Source: Leptospirillum sp. (GTDB lineage: Bacteria; Nitrospirota; Leptospirillia; Leptospirillales; Leptospirillaceae). Taken from it: a DNA stretch of 64,000 nt. Position 1 is the first letter of the stretch. Every line of letters starts with the position of its first letter. Positions 1 to 8,414 of the stretch are shown in pieces. The stretch is from the NCBI GenBank assembly GCA_027315205.1, contig DAHUYM010000001.1:248001-312000 (forward strand), given 5' to 3'. The position numbers were made by a program, and so were the translations under genes. The notes below the pieces were generated by a model. That model worked only from the letters and a program-made list of their open reading frames with translations, made no database searches and was not told the DNA's origin.

Positions 1-778
1 TCGTATCTTCCGTCCATTCCGGCAAGAGACGGTCGAGCGTCAAGACGACGGACCCGACATCAAGGGGTTTCTGGAAGTAGGCTTTCGCTCCCGCCCTCAC
101 CGCGAAAAGCCGGGACCGCAAATCTCCCTTGTCTGAAATCGCGATGACGGGAGGAATCTCCGGAATCGACTTCAGAAGGGCGGAAACCGGATAGGGGGAG
201 TCTCCCTCTTCCATGCGCAGGTCAAGAATGATAGCGTCCGGCGGATCGGACATCGCTTTGCACAGTGCGTTCAGATCGGGAAAAACCCGGACTGAAAAAC
301 CGAAACAGTCGAGCCAACCCCAAATATCCTGCCCGAGCCGGACGTCCGAGATGACAAGGTCGATTTTCCGAGAAGGATTTTCCCTGCCGACGGAAACGGG
401 AACGGACGATTTCCGAATCTGGGGAAAGAAGATAGGCCCCGAAGGCCCCAAACTCGCCGCTTTCCCCATCTTTCGGATCACGTCCCGGATTTCGTTTCGC
501 TGGGCGAAGGGAAACAAGACGCCATCCGGAAGGTGGTGAAATCGCTCGAGTAGATTCTGGGCGCCTTCGCCGACTTTTGAAAAACCGAACGTCCTCGCGT
601 TACCCGCAAGATCGTGCAGCATTCTCCGGGCTTTTTTCAAAGTCTCCGGTTCCATCGGTTCCGGATCCGGAAACAATGCCTCTTCGATTTCCCGGATCCA
701 CCCCGGAAGGTTGGACACGTATTGCTTCTGGAGTTCCTCGAGCTGCCTCTGAACCTCTTCCTCGGGGGTCGGATCCAT
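1..778 (-). CDS. Hpt-receiver two-component protein, 3' part outside window
   Basis: Reverse-strand translation from the ATG at 776-778 (preceded by GAGGAATAAGG) is open to the window edge, so at least 259 residues are visible and the C terminus is missing. Residues about 45-75 carry a histidine phosphotransfer-like segment with LHDLAGNARTFGF, resembling the H-x-L-K-G helix of Hpt domains. From about residue 135 a CheY-like receiver follows: the likely phospho-acceptor lies in AIILDLRM and the conserved lysine in YFQKPL. An output domain, perhaps GGDEF, may follow beyond position 1 but cannot be seen. It transcribes away from the ornithine-lipid genes. The Hpt assignment rests on one short motif; the receiver is more secure. 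Confidence 0.7.
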   Translation of the reverse strand, partial: MDPTPEEEVQRQLEELQKQYVSNLPGWIREIEEALFPDPEPMEPETLKKARRMLHDLAGNARTFGFSKVGEGAQNLLERFHHLPDGVLFPFAQRNEIRDVIRKMGKAASLGPSGPIFFPQIRKSSVPVSVGRENPSRKIDLVISDVRLGQDIWGWLDCFGFSVRVFPDLNALCKAMSDPPDAIILDLRMEEGDSPYPVSALLKSIPEIPPVIAISDKGDLRSRLFAVRAGAKAYFQKPLDVGSVVLTLDRLLPEWTEDT

Positions 779-1053
779 CCTTATTCCTCACGGAAGCCGG
801 AGCGCGGAACACACATTTGTCCACCAAGGATCGCAAGCCGCGCTGTATCTCCCTCCGGGCGGGTTCCCCAACGGGGTCGTGACGCGCGTCATGCACTCCT
901 GTCCCTGAACTTTCCGGTACTTTACCGGATCGTCCCTCTAAAATCATCACGCAATGAGCCCGTTTCTCAAGATCTGAACGATTCCTTTACATATCCGTTA
1001 CAGGGTGGGGTTAGTGTGGCCTGCGGATAACGAACCGTCAGGAGGAGGGTCCT

Positions 1054-1866
1054 ATGCAGACCGTCACCGATCGTCCGAAATCTCCGAAATCGCACAGGTT
1101 GCATGTCGGATTCGCACGATACAAGGAAGAAATCGCCGAGGCGCAACGGCTGAGAAAAGACGTGTTTTCAAGCGAAACAGGCGCAGCGTTTCCCGAAGGG
1201 GAATTGGATATCGATCCGTTCGACAAATATTGCGAACATCTTTTGGTCAGGGATACTCGAAGTGGAAAGGTCGTCGGAACCTATCGCCTCCTGACCCCCG
1301 ACGGCGCCAAAAATGCCGGCCGGTTCTACTCCCAGACGGAATTCGACCTGTCCCTCATTTCCAACAGGCTCGACCGAACCGTGGAAGTCGGACGATCCTG
1401 CGTCGATCCGGGATATCGGAGCGGGGCCGTCATTTCTCTTCTCTGGAGCGCTTTGGCACGGTTCATGAGCGAACGCTCGTACTCCTTCCTTATGGGATGC
1501 GCCAGCGTCCCTCTCTCCGAAGGCTCCGCGCACATCAGTGAGATTCGGCACTTCCTCCGCAAAACGGCGTGGGGAAGAGACGACATGCGGGTCCGGCCTC
1601 TCATTCCCTTCCCGGTTTCCGATGAAGAACCCACCTGCCTCTGGCCTCCCATGCCCCCCCTTCTGAAAGGCTACCTGAGACTCGGCGCGCGAGTCCTGGG
1701 AGACCCGGCCCTCGACGCCGAATTCGGGACTGCCGATTTCCTCGTTTTCCTCTCCTTCAGCGGGATCAATCCACGATATGCCCGTCATTTCCTGAGGGAG
1801 TCGACCGGGGGGGAAGCGTCCATATCCCGTGCAGTCAATCCTGATTGGGTCGGGAATCTTGCCTGA
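1054..1866 (+). CDS. olsB: L-ornithine N-alpha-acyltransferase, OlsB-like
   Basis: A 270-residue GNAT-type acyltransferase related to OlsB, which transfers a 3-hydroxyacyl group from acyl carrier protein to the alpha-amino group of ornithine, the first step of ornithine-lipid synthesis. Family hallmarks seen are an N-terminal AQRLRKDVF segment, FDKYCEHLLVRD, VGTYRLL and VEVGRSCVDPGYR. The ATG at 1054 follows GGAGGAGGG at 1040-1048. The start of the following lyso-ornithine-lipid acyltransferase lies inside its 3' end, so both biosynthetic steps are coupled. Some family members form N-terminal halves of fused proteins (OlsF); here the two activities are separate. Hemolysin-like GNAT is an equivalent database name. 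Confidence 0.85.
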   Translation: MQTVTDRPKSPKSHRLHVGFARYKEEIAEAQRLRKDVFSSETGAAFPEGELDIDPFDKYCEHLLVRDTRSGKVVGTYRLLTPDGAKNAGRFYSQTEFDLSLISNRLDRTVEVGRSCVDPGYRSGAVISLLWSALARFMSERSYSFLMGCASVPLSEGSAHISEIRHFLRKTAWGRDDMRVRPLIPFPVSDEEPTCLWPPMPPLLKGYLRLGARVLGDPALDAEFGTADFLVFLSFSGINPRYARHFLRESTGGEASISRAVNPDWVGNLA

Positions 1867-2638
1867 GGAGAGCGTCCTGCTACCGACACGGATCCTCCGG
1901 ACCGTTTTCCTGGGAATGCACGTCCTGCAAGGCTTGGGACGCGTGCGACCCTATCATCCGAAATCCGGATATATCCGGAAATGGTGCTGGGGGTTTTTCC
2001 GGCACCTTAATATCCGGGTCGAACATCTGGGGTGCCTTCCCGATCCCGCCCGCGGACCCTACCTGGTCGTTTCTAACCATGTTTCCTGGCTCGATCCCGT
2101 AGGGATAAGTTCGGTCCATCCGGTCCGGTTCGTCTCGAAATCCGAAATCGGTCAATGGCCGGTGCTTGGTCCCTTGTCACGCCGGGGTGGTGCCGTCTTC
2201 CTGGAACGAGGTTCCCCCCGTTCCCTGAAAGGCGTGTCGCAGGAGATGGAGACATTGCTCGGCCAAGGGGAGTCGATCGGCCTGTTTCCGGAAGGAACGA
2301 CGACAAAGGGATCGGGGGTCCTCCCTTTCGCCCCCGCCCTCTTCGAACCGGCATGCCGGACAAAAGCGTCCGTCCTTCCCGTCGCTATAAAGTACACCCG
2401 CAAAAACGGGACGGAGCTCGCCCTGTCCGCCGCTTTCGTCGACAACCAGAGCTTTCTTTCCTCGTTCAAAAGCATCCTCAATGAGGGGGACTTGCGCGTC
2501 ACTCTCTCCTGGACCCCACCGGTCCGGCCGGATGAGATGTCACGGCGGAACCTCGCGGAACTTTCCCGAAACCGGATCGAAGCCATTCTGAAATCGGAAA
2601 AAAGTCTTGATACCGAGGCTCCGTTCCTGTTGCCCTGA
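1829..2638 (+). CDS. olsA: 1-acyl-sn-glycerol-3-phosphate-type acyltransferase, OlsA-like
   Basis: A 269-residue PlsC-family acyltransferase. The catalytic HX4D block is seen as SNHVSWLDPVG (residues about 83-93) and the substrate-binding block as LFPEGTTTKG (about 151-160). Because it overlaps the olsB-like gene by 38 bp it most likely adds the second acyl chain to lyso-ornithine lipid at the membrane, although a general phosphatidic-acid role is possible from the domain alone. The GTG at 1829 is chosen for the purine-rich GGGGGGGAAG upstream; later in-frame starts such as TTG at 1859 would also keep the motifs. The gene ends about 90 bp before the oppositely oriented tRNA. Confidence 0.82.
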   Translation: MQSILIGSGILPEESVLLPTRILRTVFLGMHVLQGLGRVRPYHPKSGYIRKWCWGFFRHLNIRVEHLGCLPDPARGPYLVVSNHVSWLDPVGISSVHPVRFVSKSEIGQWPVLGPLSRRGGAVFLERGSPRSLKGVSQEMETLLGQGESIGLFPEGTTTKGSGVLPFAPALFEPACRTKASVLPVAIKYTRKNGTELALSAAFVDNQSFLSSFKSILNEGDLRVTLSWTPPVRPDEMSRRNLAELSRNRIEAILKSEKSLDTEAPFLLP

Positions 2639-2726
2639 TTTTCTGCCGCATGGTATAGTTGTCGACGCGGAGCTGCTTGGCGAAATGGGTTCGTACGGCC
2701 TGCGGATTTGCACGGATGACAAACGA

Positions 2727-2801
2727 TGGTGGGCGATACAGGGCTCGAACCTGTGACCCCTGCCGTGTGAAGGCAGTGCTCTACCGCTGAGCTAATCGCC
2801 C
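2727..2801 (-). tRNA. tRNA-Val (anticodon CAC)
   Basis: Reverse-strand reading gives a complete cloverleaf: acceptor GGGCGAT/ATCGCCC, D-arm GCTCAGCGGTAGAGC, anticodon stem CTGCC/GGCAG closing a TTCACAC loop (anticodon CAC), and a T-arm containing GTTCGAGCC. The discriminator A and an encoded CCA are present at 2727-2730. It is a single tRNA gene between olsA and ileS. Confidence 0.95.
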
Positions 2802-2812
2802 GAAGACGAACC

Positions 2813-2842
2813 ATCTTATCGAATAACCAATGTTGTTTACAA
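2813..2842 (-). promoter_or_regulatory. probable promoter of the tRNA-Val gene
   Basis: On the minus strand TTGTAA (2837-2842) and TAAGAT (2813-2818) are separated by 18 bp and lie about 12 bp upstream of the tRNA 5' end, a sigma70-like arrangement. Confidence 0.5.
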
Positions 2843-2906
2843 CTCCCTGAGCCCGTCTCCAAAGGCCGGTACACCTCTCGGACACTCCAGGAGTCACAGG
2901 AAAAGC

Positions 2907-5828
2907 GTGGAATTCAAAGAGACCCTGAACCTCCCCCGTACGTCGTTTCCCATGCAAGCCAAACTCCCGGAACGGGAACCGGAAATCCTGGACCGATGGG
3001 AAAAAGGCGACCTGCATGGCCGCCTTCTCCGGATCCTTGCGGACCGCCCCCTGTTCATCCTTCACGACGGCCCTCCTTACGCCAACGGTCATCTCCATAT
3101 GGGACACGCCCTCAACAAGATCCTGAAGGACATCATAAACCGTGCCGCGATCAAGGAAGGGAAGCGCCCGGTCTATGTCCCCGGGTGGGATTGCCACGGC
3201 CTTCCGATCGAGCACCGGGTCCTGGCCGAACTGAAGAAAAACCGGTCTGAGCTTTCCCCCCTTGAGATCCGTTCGAGGTGCCGCTCGTCGGCGCAGTCCT
3301 TCGCGGACATCCAGAAAGAGGAATTCCGGCGCATGGGGGTCATGGGAGACTGGAACAATCCCTACCTGACCATGGCCTTCGGATACGAGGCGACGATCCT
3401 GGAATCCTTCGCGGCCATCGTCCGTGACGGCCGCGTCTACAAGGGAGTAAAACCGGTCCTCTGGTGTCCAAACTGCGAAACAGCGCTCGCCGACGCCGAG
3501 GTCGAGTACGAAGACCATCTCTCTCATACGGCGACGGTCCTCTTTCCGGAGACGAACCGTTCCGGAAACCGCCGATTCTTTCCGATCTGGACGACAACGC
3601 CATGGACCTTGCCGGCGAACCGGGCGGTCGCCATCAACCCTGATGCCGTCTACCTCGAACTCGAATGGAGATCCGACACGGCTTCCGGCCCCTTCCATAA
3701 AGGAGACCAGATCGTTGTCGGCTCGCTTCTCTGGGATGCGGAAAAAGGTTTTGCGGGATTCGAAACCTTCAAAGACGGGTTCAGCATCATCTCGTCGGTC
3801 AAGGGGGTCGATCTCCTGCACCTCGAACCCAAGCTCAAAAGCCCCCTGAACGGACAAACGGTTCCCCTGGTCCCGGGTCCGTTCGTGACGCTGGACCAGG
3901 GGACCGGGCTGGTCCACGTCGCACCTGGGCACGGAGAAGACGATTTCGAAGTCGGAAAAGCCTTCGGACTCGAGATCTTCGCACCGGTCGACAATCGGGG
4001 ACGGTACACAGAAGCCTTGGGGCCGGGGTTGCCGGACCTGATCGGACTTCCCGTCCTGAAAGCCGACCCCGTCGTCCTCGAGAAGCTCGGAAACGCAGGC
4101 CTCCTGGTCCGGACGGAAGAATACCACCACTCCTATCCTCATTGCTGGAGATGCAAAAAGCCGGTCATTTTCCGGGCGACGCCCCAGTGGTTCCTTTCAT
4201 TGTCCCGGGAGAACCTTCGGGAAAAGGCCCTGGCCGCGATCAAAAAGGTGGAGTGGATACCGGCAAAAGGGGAAAACCGGATTTCGGGGATGATCGAATC
4301 CCGTCCGGACTGGTGCCTCTCCAGGCAAAGGGCCTGGGGGATCCCCATTCCGGCATTCCATTGTCTCGGGTGCAAGGACAGTTTCATCGATCCCGAATTC
4401 GTCTTTCGGCTCGCGGACTGGACACGCTCCAACGGGATCGACTGCTGGTTCGGGCCCTCCCTTCCCGAAGAGCTCTTGAAAGATCTTGTCTGTCCCGGCT
4501 GCGGAGGAAACGATCTCCAGGCTGAGAGGGACATCCTGGATGTCTGGTTCGATTCCGGAGTTAGCCACGTCGCGGTCCTCCGGGAACGGGAAGACCTGAA
4601 ATGGCCTGCGGACCTTTACCTTGAAGGGTCCGACCAGCACCGGGGCTGGTTCCATTCGTCTTTGCTGACGAGCATGGCCCTGTACGGAACCCCGCCCTAC
4701 CGAAAGGTCCTGACCCACGGATTCGTCGTCGACGGCCAGGGGCGAAAGATGGCAAAGTCCCTGAACAACGTCATCTCGCCGCTCGATATCGTCAAAAAGT
4801 ACGGGGCCGAGATCCTGAGGCTCTGGGCCGGTTCCGCTGACTACAGGGAGGACACGAGGCTTTCCGACGTGATTCTCTCGCACCTTGTCGAATCCTACCG
4901 GAAAATCCGGAACACCTTCCGGTTCATCGTGTCGAACCTGTATGACGCTCCGGACTCCGGCACAGGCCTGGAGACCGTGTCGCGAACCCCTTCGGAGGAT
5001 CTGCTGGACCGCTGGATCCTGTCTCTTTGGGAGCGGACAAAGGGCCGGATCCGGACCTCCTATGAAATATACGACTTCTCACAGGTGGCCCAGATCGCCA
5101 ACCAGTTCTGTTCTGTCAGCCTTTCGGCCCATTATTTCGACATGATCAAGGACCGCCTCTATGCCGATGGTTCCGACGGCACGGCACGCCGTCAGACTCA
5201 GGCGGTGCTTTCCATCATCGGAAGGGAACTCCTACTGTGCCTCGAGCCGATCCTCGCGTTCACCTCTGAAGAACTGGCGCCTCACCTCCTGAAAAATCCG
5301 TCCACACCCGGGGTTCCTCCGGAAATCGGCGTTCACTCAGATGGTTTTCCCACCCCGGTCCCTTCGCGATCCGATCCGGCTCTCGAAGAGAAAATGGACC
5401 TCCTCCTGGGCCTTCGGGGGGAACTCGGACGCATGCTCGACGACCTCCGGAAATCCAAGACGATCGGGTCCGGTCTCGAAGTCAGTGTCCTCCTCTCGGG
5501 ACCCTTGATCCGATCGGAGCCTTTCAAAGACCTTTCGCCGGATTTTCTGTCGACCTTCTTCATCGTGTCGGAGGTGCAACTTACCGACCGGGGTGGGCAG
5601 GTAGAGACGGAAGAAAAAAAGGACCGCGTTCCTCTTGCAATCCTCGAAAGCGAAACGCTTCCCCAAATCCACTGGTCCGTGTTTAGGGCCAGGGGAACAA
5701 AATGCGAACGATGCTGGAACTACAGGACCGATACGGGACAGAATCTGAAAAACCTTCCTGTCTGCGCCCGGTGTTTCGCGGTCGTCTCCGAAGGATTCCC
5801 GGACCTCATGAAGCCTGCGAACACGTGA
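2907..5828 (+). CDS. ileS: isoleucyl-tRNA synthetase
   Basis: A full-length 973-residue cytoplasmic class I synthetase that charges tRNA-Ile. The HIGH signature is GHLHMGH near residue 64 and the KMSKS loop reads KMAKS near residue 615. The CP1 editing domain carries WTTTPWTLPANRA, and LEGSDQHRGWFHSSL is intact. The C-terminal zinc module CERCWNY...CARC typical of bacterial IleS is present. The GTG at 2907 follows AGGAAAAGC; no T-box leader was recognised. Its TGA overlaps the GTG of lspA by 4 bp. The ileS-lspA pairing is common in bacteria. Confidence 0.97.
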   Translation: MEFKETLNLPRTSFPMQAKLPEREPEILDRWEKGDLHGRLLRILADRPLFILHDGPPYANGHLHMGHALNKILKDIINRAAIKEGKRPVYVPGWDCHGLPIEHRVLAELKKNRSELSPLEIRSRCRSSAQSFADIQKEEFRRMGVMGDWNNPYLTMAFGYEATILESFAAIVRDGRVYKGVKPVLWCPNCETALADAEVEYEDHLSHTATVLFPETNRSGNRRFFPIWTTTPWTLPANRAVAINPDAVYLELEWRSDTASGPFHKGDQIVVGSLLWDAEKGFAGFETFKDGFSIISSVKGVDLLHLEPKLKSPLNGQTVPLVPGPFVTLDQGTGLVHVAPGHGEDDFEVGKAFGLEIFAPVDNRGRYTEALGPGLPDLIGLPVLKADPVVLEKLGNAGLLVRTEEYHHSYPHCWRCKKPVIFRATPQWFLSLSRENLREKALAAIKKVEWIPAKGENRISGMIESRPDWCLSRQRAWGIPIPAFHCLGCKDSFIDPEFVFRLADWTRSNGIDCWFGPSLPEELLKDLVCPGCGGNDLQAERDILDVWFDSGVSHVAVLREREDLKWPADLYLEGSDQHRGWFHSSLLTSMALYGTPPYRKVLTHGFVVDGQGRKMAKSLNNVISPLDIVKKYGAEILRLWAGSADYREDTRLSDVILSHLVESYRKIRNTFRFIVSNLYDAPDSGTGLETVSRTPSEDLLDRWILSLWERTKGRIRTSYEIYDFSQVAQIANQFCSVSLSAHYFDMIKDRLYADGSDGTARRQTQAVLSIIGRELLLCLEPILAFTSEELAPHLLKNPSTPGVPPEIGVHSDGFPTPVPSRSDPALEEKMDLLLGLRGELGRMLDDLRKSKTIGSGLEVSVLLSGPLIRSEPFKDLSPDFLSTFFIVSEVQLTDRGGQVETEEKKDRVPLAILESETLPQIHWSVFRARGTKCERCWNYRTDTGQNLKNLPVCARCFAVVSEGFPDLMKPANT

Positions 5829-6391
5829 ACAAACTCTCCGGAGAATCCCATCCACCTTCCCCACCGGCTCGAGCATGGGGAATCTACGCCCTGATCGCGG
5901 GCTTGATTTTCATATCGGACCAGCTCACGAAGCATCTTATTGCCGGGAAACTGTACGAAGGGGAGAGTCTGAAGGTCATCCCCCATTTTTTCCATATCGT
6001 TTCGATCCGGAACACGGGAATCGTCTTCGGACTCTTTCAGGATCCGAACGGGTGGACCCATCGCGCAGCGTTCATAGTCCTGACCGTTGCAGCGGTGACC
6101 CTTATCCTTTATTATAGTAAAAGGAAGAAAGAAGCCGGGGATCTGGATTTTTATTTCCTGTCTCTCGTGCTGGGCGGAGCGTGCGGGAATCTGTCCGACC
6201 GAATCATGAAGGGAAGAGTTGTGGATTTTCTTGACTTTTCCTTTTACGGGCATCATTGGCCGGCATTCAACATTGCCGACTCCGCTATTGTCATGGGTGT
6301 ATTCCTTCTCGTACTTTTTCCGTTGATTGCCCCTCCGAAACCCGTCTCCTCTCCAGACGACAGCGTTTCCATGAACGGACGAAGGAAGTAA
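5825..6391 (+). CDS. lspA: lipoprotein signal peptidase
   Basis: An inner-membrane aspartic protease that removes signal peptides from prolipoproteins. The 188-residue protein has four hydrophobic segments and both catalytic-aspartate motifs, GNLSDRI and AFNIADSA. The N-terminal conserved DQLTK motif is present (SDQLTKHLI). The GTG at 5825 overlaps the ileS stop (GTGA), indicating translational coupling; an upstream in-frame extension inside ileS is not needed. Substrates in this window would include the lipobox proteins ending near 17.3 kb and starting at 55.5 kb. Confidence 0.95.
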   Translation: MNKLSGESHPPSPPARAWGIYALIAGLIFISDQLTKHLIAGKLYEGESLKVIPHFFHIVSIRNTGIVFGLFQDPNGWTHRAAFIVLTVAAVTLILYYSKRKKEAGDLDFYFLSLVLGGACGNLSDRIMKGRVVDFLDFSFYGHHWPAFNIADSAIVMGVFLLVLFPLIAPPKPVSSPDDSVSMNGRRK

Positions 6392-6403
6392 GGAGGATTG
6401 GGC

Positions 6404-7348
6404 ATGGCCAAAGACGTGAAAAACCTTGTCCCCCAGATCCAGCGCGCACTCGAAGATCGGGAATGGATCAAGGCCTTTCATCTGGCATCGGGGATCCTGG
6501 AAACGGATTCGAAAAACGAGACCGTGCGCTATTTCCTGCTCGATTCTCTCGTTCTCGGTGGGCGTTATGACGCCGCTTTGGAACAGGTCCGCACATTTCT
6601 CGGGGATTCACCGGAAAATCACCGGTTCAAGCTCTACCTCCTCCACCTCCTGGTCTACCACAGGACGTTCGACGAAGCGGCGCTCCTCGGTAAAGGGCTC
6701 CTGAAGGAATCTCTCACTCCTCTCGAAAAGCGGGATGTCCTGCTCCATACGTCGTTCGCCCTGCATGGAACGGGAGAGTTGCGGCGTGCGGTTCGCATGC
6801 TGAACGAACTCCTTGACGAAGATCCTCTGAATACGGATGCCCTGGAGACCCTTGGAAAGATCTATTTCGAGCAAGGACATTTCGAAGAGGCGGAGCGGTA
6901 TTTTCTCGAACTGACCGAAATGGACCCGTCGCACCCCCGGGTCCACCAGCTTCTGGGGCTTTTGTACTCCGAACAGGGAAAGTGGGACGAAGCCATCATG
7001 GAGTGGGAAGAGGCCATGGAAATCGCCCCCAGCGACGAGGTCCTGCGGGAACTCGGATGGACGCTCAACATGGCGGGGGAAAAGGAAGCGGCCGTCTCGA
7101 TGCTCGAAGAGGCGCTCGACCTGAATCCGATGAACCTGCAGGCGCGGATCGATCTCGGGTCGGTCCTGATGGACCAGGAGAAATTCGAACGGGCCATCAA
7201 GGAGTGGGAAATCGCGCAGAAGCAAGATCCCAGTAACAGCATGATCCGGCTCTATCTCGAAAACGCACAGAAGGCAGTGGCCGGACACAATCCCCAGAAC
7301 CTGGCCCGTCCCGGCGATACCGGTGGCACTCGCAAGAAAACCAACTGA
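6404..7348 (+). CDS. TPR-repeat protein
   Basis: A 314-residue soluble protein without a signal peptide, made largely of tetratricopeptide repeats. TPR consensus features recur, for example ALETLGKIYFEQGHFEEAER and LGLLYSEQGKWDEAI. Such superhelices mediate protein-protein contacts; no enzymatic domain is seen. The ATG at 6404 lies 7 nt after AGGAGG at 6391-6396, which directly abuts the lspA stop, while the end overlaps the next gene by 26 bp. It therefore belongs to the ileS-lspA-rluD transcription unit. The specific partner is unknown. Confidence 0.85.
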   Translation: MAKDVKNLVPQIQRALEDREWIKAFHLASGILETDSKNETVRYFLLDSLVLGGRYDAALEQVRTFLGDSPENHRFKLYLLHLLVYHRTFDEAALLGKGLLKESLTPLEKRDVLLHTSFALHGTGELRRAVRMLNELLDEDPLNTDALETLGKIYFEQGHFEEAERYFLELTEMDPSHPRVHQLLGLLYSEQGKWDEAIMEWEEAMEIAPSDEVLRELGWTLNMAGEKEAAVSMLEEALDLNPMNLQARIDLGSVLMDQEKFERAIKEWEIAQKQDPSNSMIRLYLENAQKAVAGHNPQNLARPGDTGGTRKKTN

Positions 7349-8366
7349 TCCTTCTCTCCGGGAATCTCCGGAGTCTCCCGGAATATTCTCCGAACACGAA
7401 GAGTCCTTCCGGGAGTTCCTGGTCCCCCGGGGGGAAACGCCCAAGAGACTCGACCTCTACCTGGCCCGAAACTGTCTCCCGTTCACCCGCTCCCGCATCC
7501 AGAAACTGATCGAAGAGGGCCTGATCACCGTCGACGGCCGACCGGGTGACGCGGCGCTCAAGATCCGCGGGGGAAACCAGATCCGAGTCCGTATCCCGCC
7601 TCCCCGCGCCGGGAACGCGCTTCCCGAACCCATGGAACTGGACATTCTCCATGAGGACGCCGATGTCCTCGTTTTGTCCAAGCCCCCGGGACTGGTCGTT
7701 CATCCGGCTCCGGGACATGCGGGAGGAACGCTGGTCAACGGACTCCTGGCCCATTTTCAATCAAAGGTTGCACCGGAAGAAGATCTCGGAGATATCGAAG
7801 ACGGGGAAGGTGGGGAACCCTCCCTGGAACGCGCGGGTCTCGTCCATCGCCTCGACCAGGATACGTCGGGCGTGATGGTGATCGGGAAGACCGAAGAGGC
7901 GGTATCGAACCTGATGCTTCAGTTCAAGGACAGGACGGTCACGAAGAAGTACCTGGCCCTTGTGAAAGGAATCCCTGTGAAAAAAAGGGGCGAGATCGAC
8001 GCCCCGATAGGTAGGGCGCCCCACGACCGGAAGAAATTCACGGTACGGGAGGACGGAAAACCTTCGGTGACGCGGTATCGGATCCTTCGGACCTTTCGGG
8101 AGGACTGCGCCCTCCTCGAAGTGACCCTTCTCACGGGTCGGACCCATCAGATCCGGGTCCATTTCCGCCATCTCGGGCACCCGCTCCTGGGCGACCGCGT
8201 CTATGGGACGCGTGGCACCAGCGCCCACGACAGATTCCCGCGGCAGATGCTCCACGCCTGGAAACTCGGGTTCGCCCACCCGAAAACCGGAGAAGCCCTC
8301 CACTTCGAAGCTCCCGTTCCGGAAGACTTCCAGGACGTTCTCGATTCACTGACGCCGCTGGAGTAA
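7323..8366 (+). CDS. rluD: RluD-family 23S rRNA pseudouridine synthase
   Basis: A 347-residue protein with an N-terminal S4 RNA-binding domain (RLDLYLARN through DGRP, about residues 40-75). The RluA/RluD catalytic domain follows, with catalytic aspartate in HRLDQDTSG and RTHQIRVH downstream. LSKPPGLVVHPAPGH is the conserved strand before the active site. It probably isomerises uridines in helix 69 of 23S rRNA, though exact RluA-family specificity is not visible. The GTG at 7323 overlaps the TPR gene. An insertion rich in Asp/Glu (about residues 150-165) precedes the catalytic motif. Confidence 0.88.
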   Translation: MALARKPTDPSLRESPESPGIFSEHEESFREFLVPRGETPKRLDLYLARNCLPFTRSRIQKLIEEGLITVDGRPGDAALKIRGGNQIRVRIPPPRAGNALPEPMELDILHEDADVLVLSKPPGLVVHPAPGHAGGTLVNGLLAHFQSKVAPEEDLGDIEDGEGGEPSLERAGLVHRLDQDTSGVMVIGKTEEAVSNLMLQFKDRTVTKKYLALVKGIPVKKRGEIDAPIGRAPHDRKKFTVREDGKPSVTRYRILRTFREDCALLEVTLLTGRTHQIRVHFRHLGHPLLGDRVYGTRGTSAHDRFPRQMLHAWKLGFAHPKTGEALHFEAPVPEDFQDVLDSLTPLE

Positions 8367-8414
8367 GGGGAAGGATCCGCACCTCCGAAATCGTCGCCCC
8401 TTTCTCCGGACTTC

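Noticed and set aside
2640-2726. Second tRNA or small RNA downstream of tRNA-Val
   Set aside because: No second cloverleaf could be folded by eye on either strand.
2781-4142. Long minus-strand frame (453 codons) inside ileS
   Set aside because: It is the GC-rich shadow of ileS; the translation has no domain and low-complexity charged composition.
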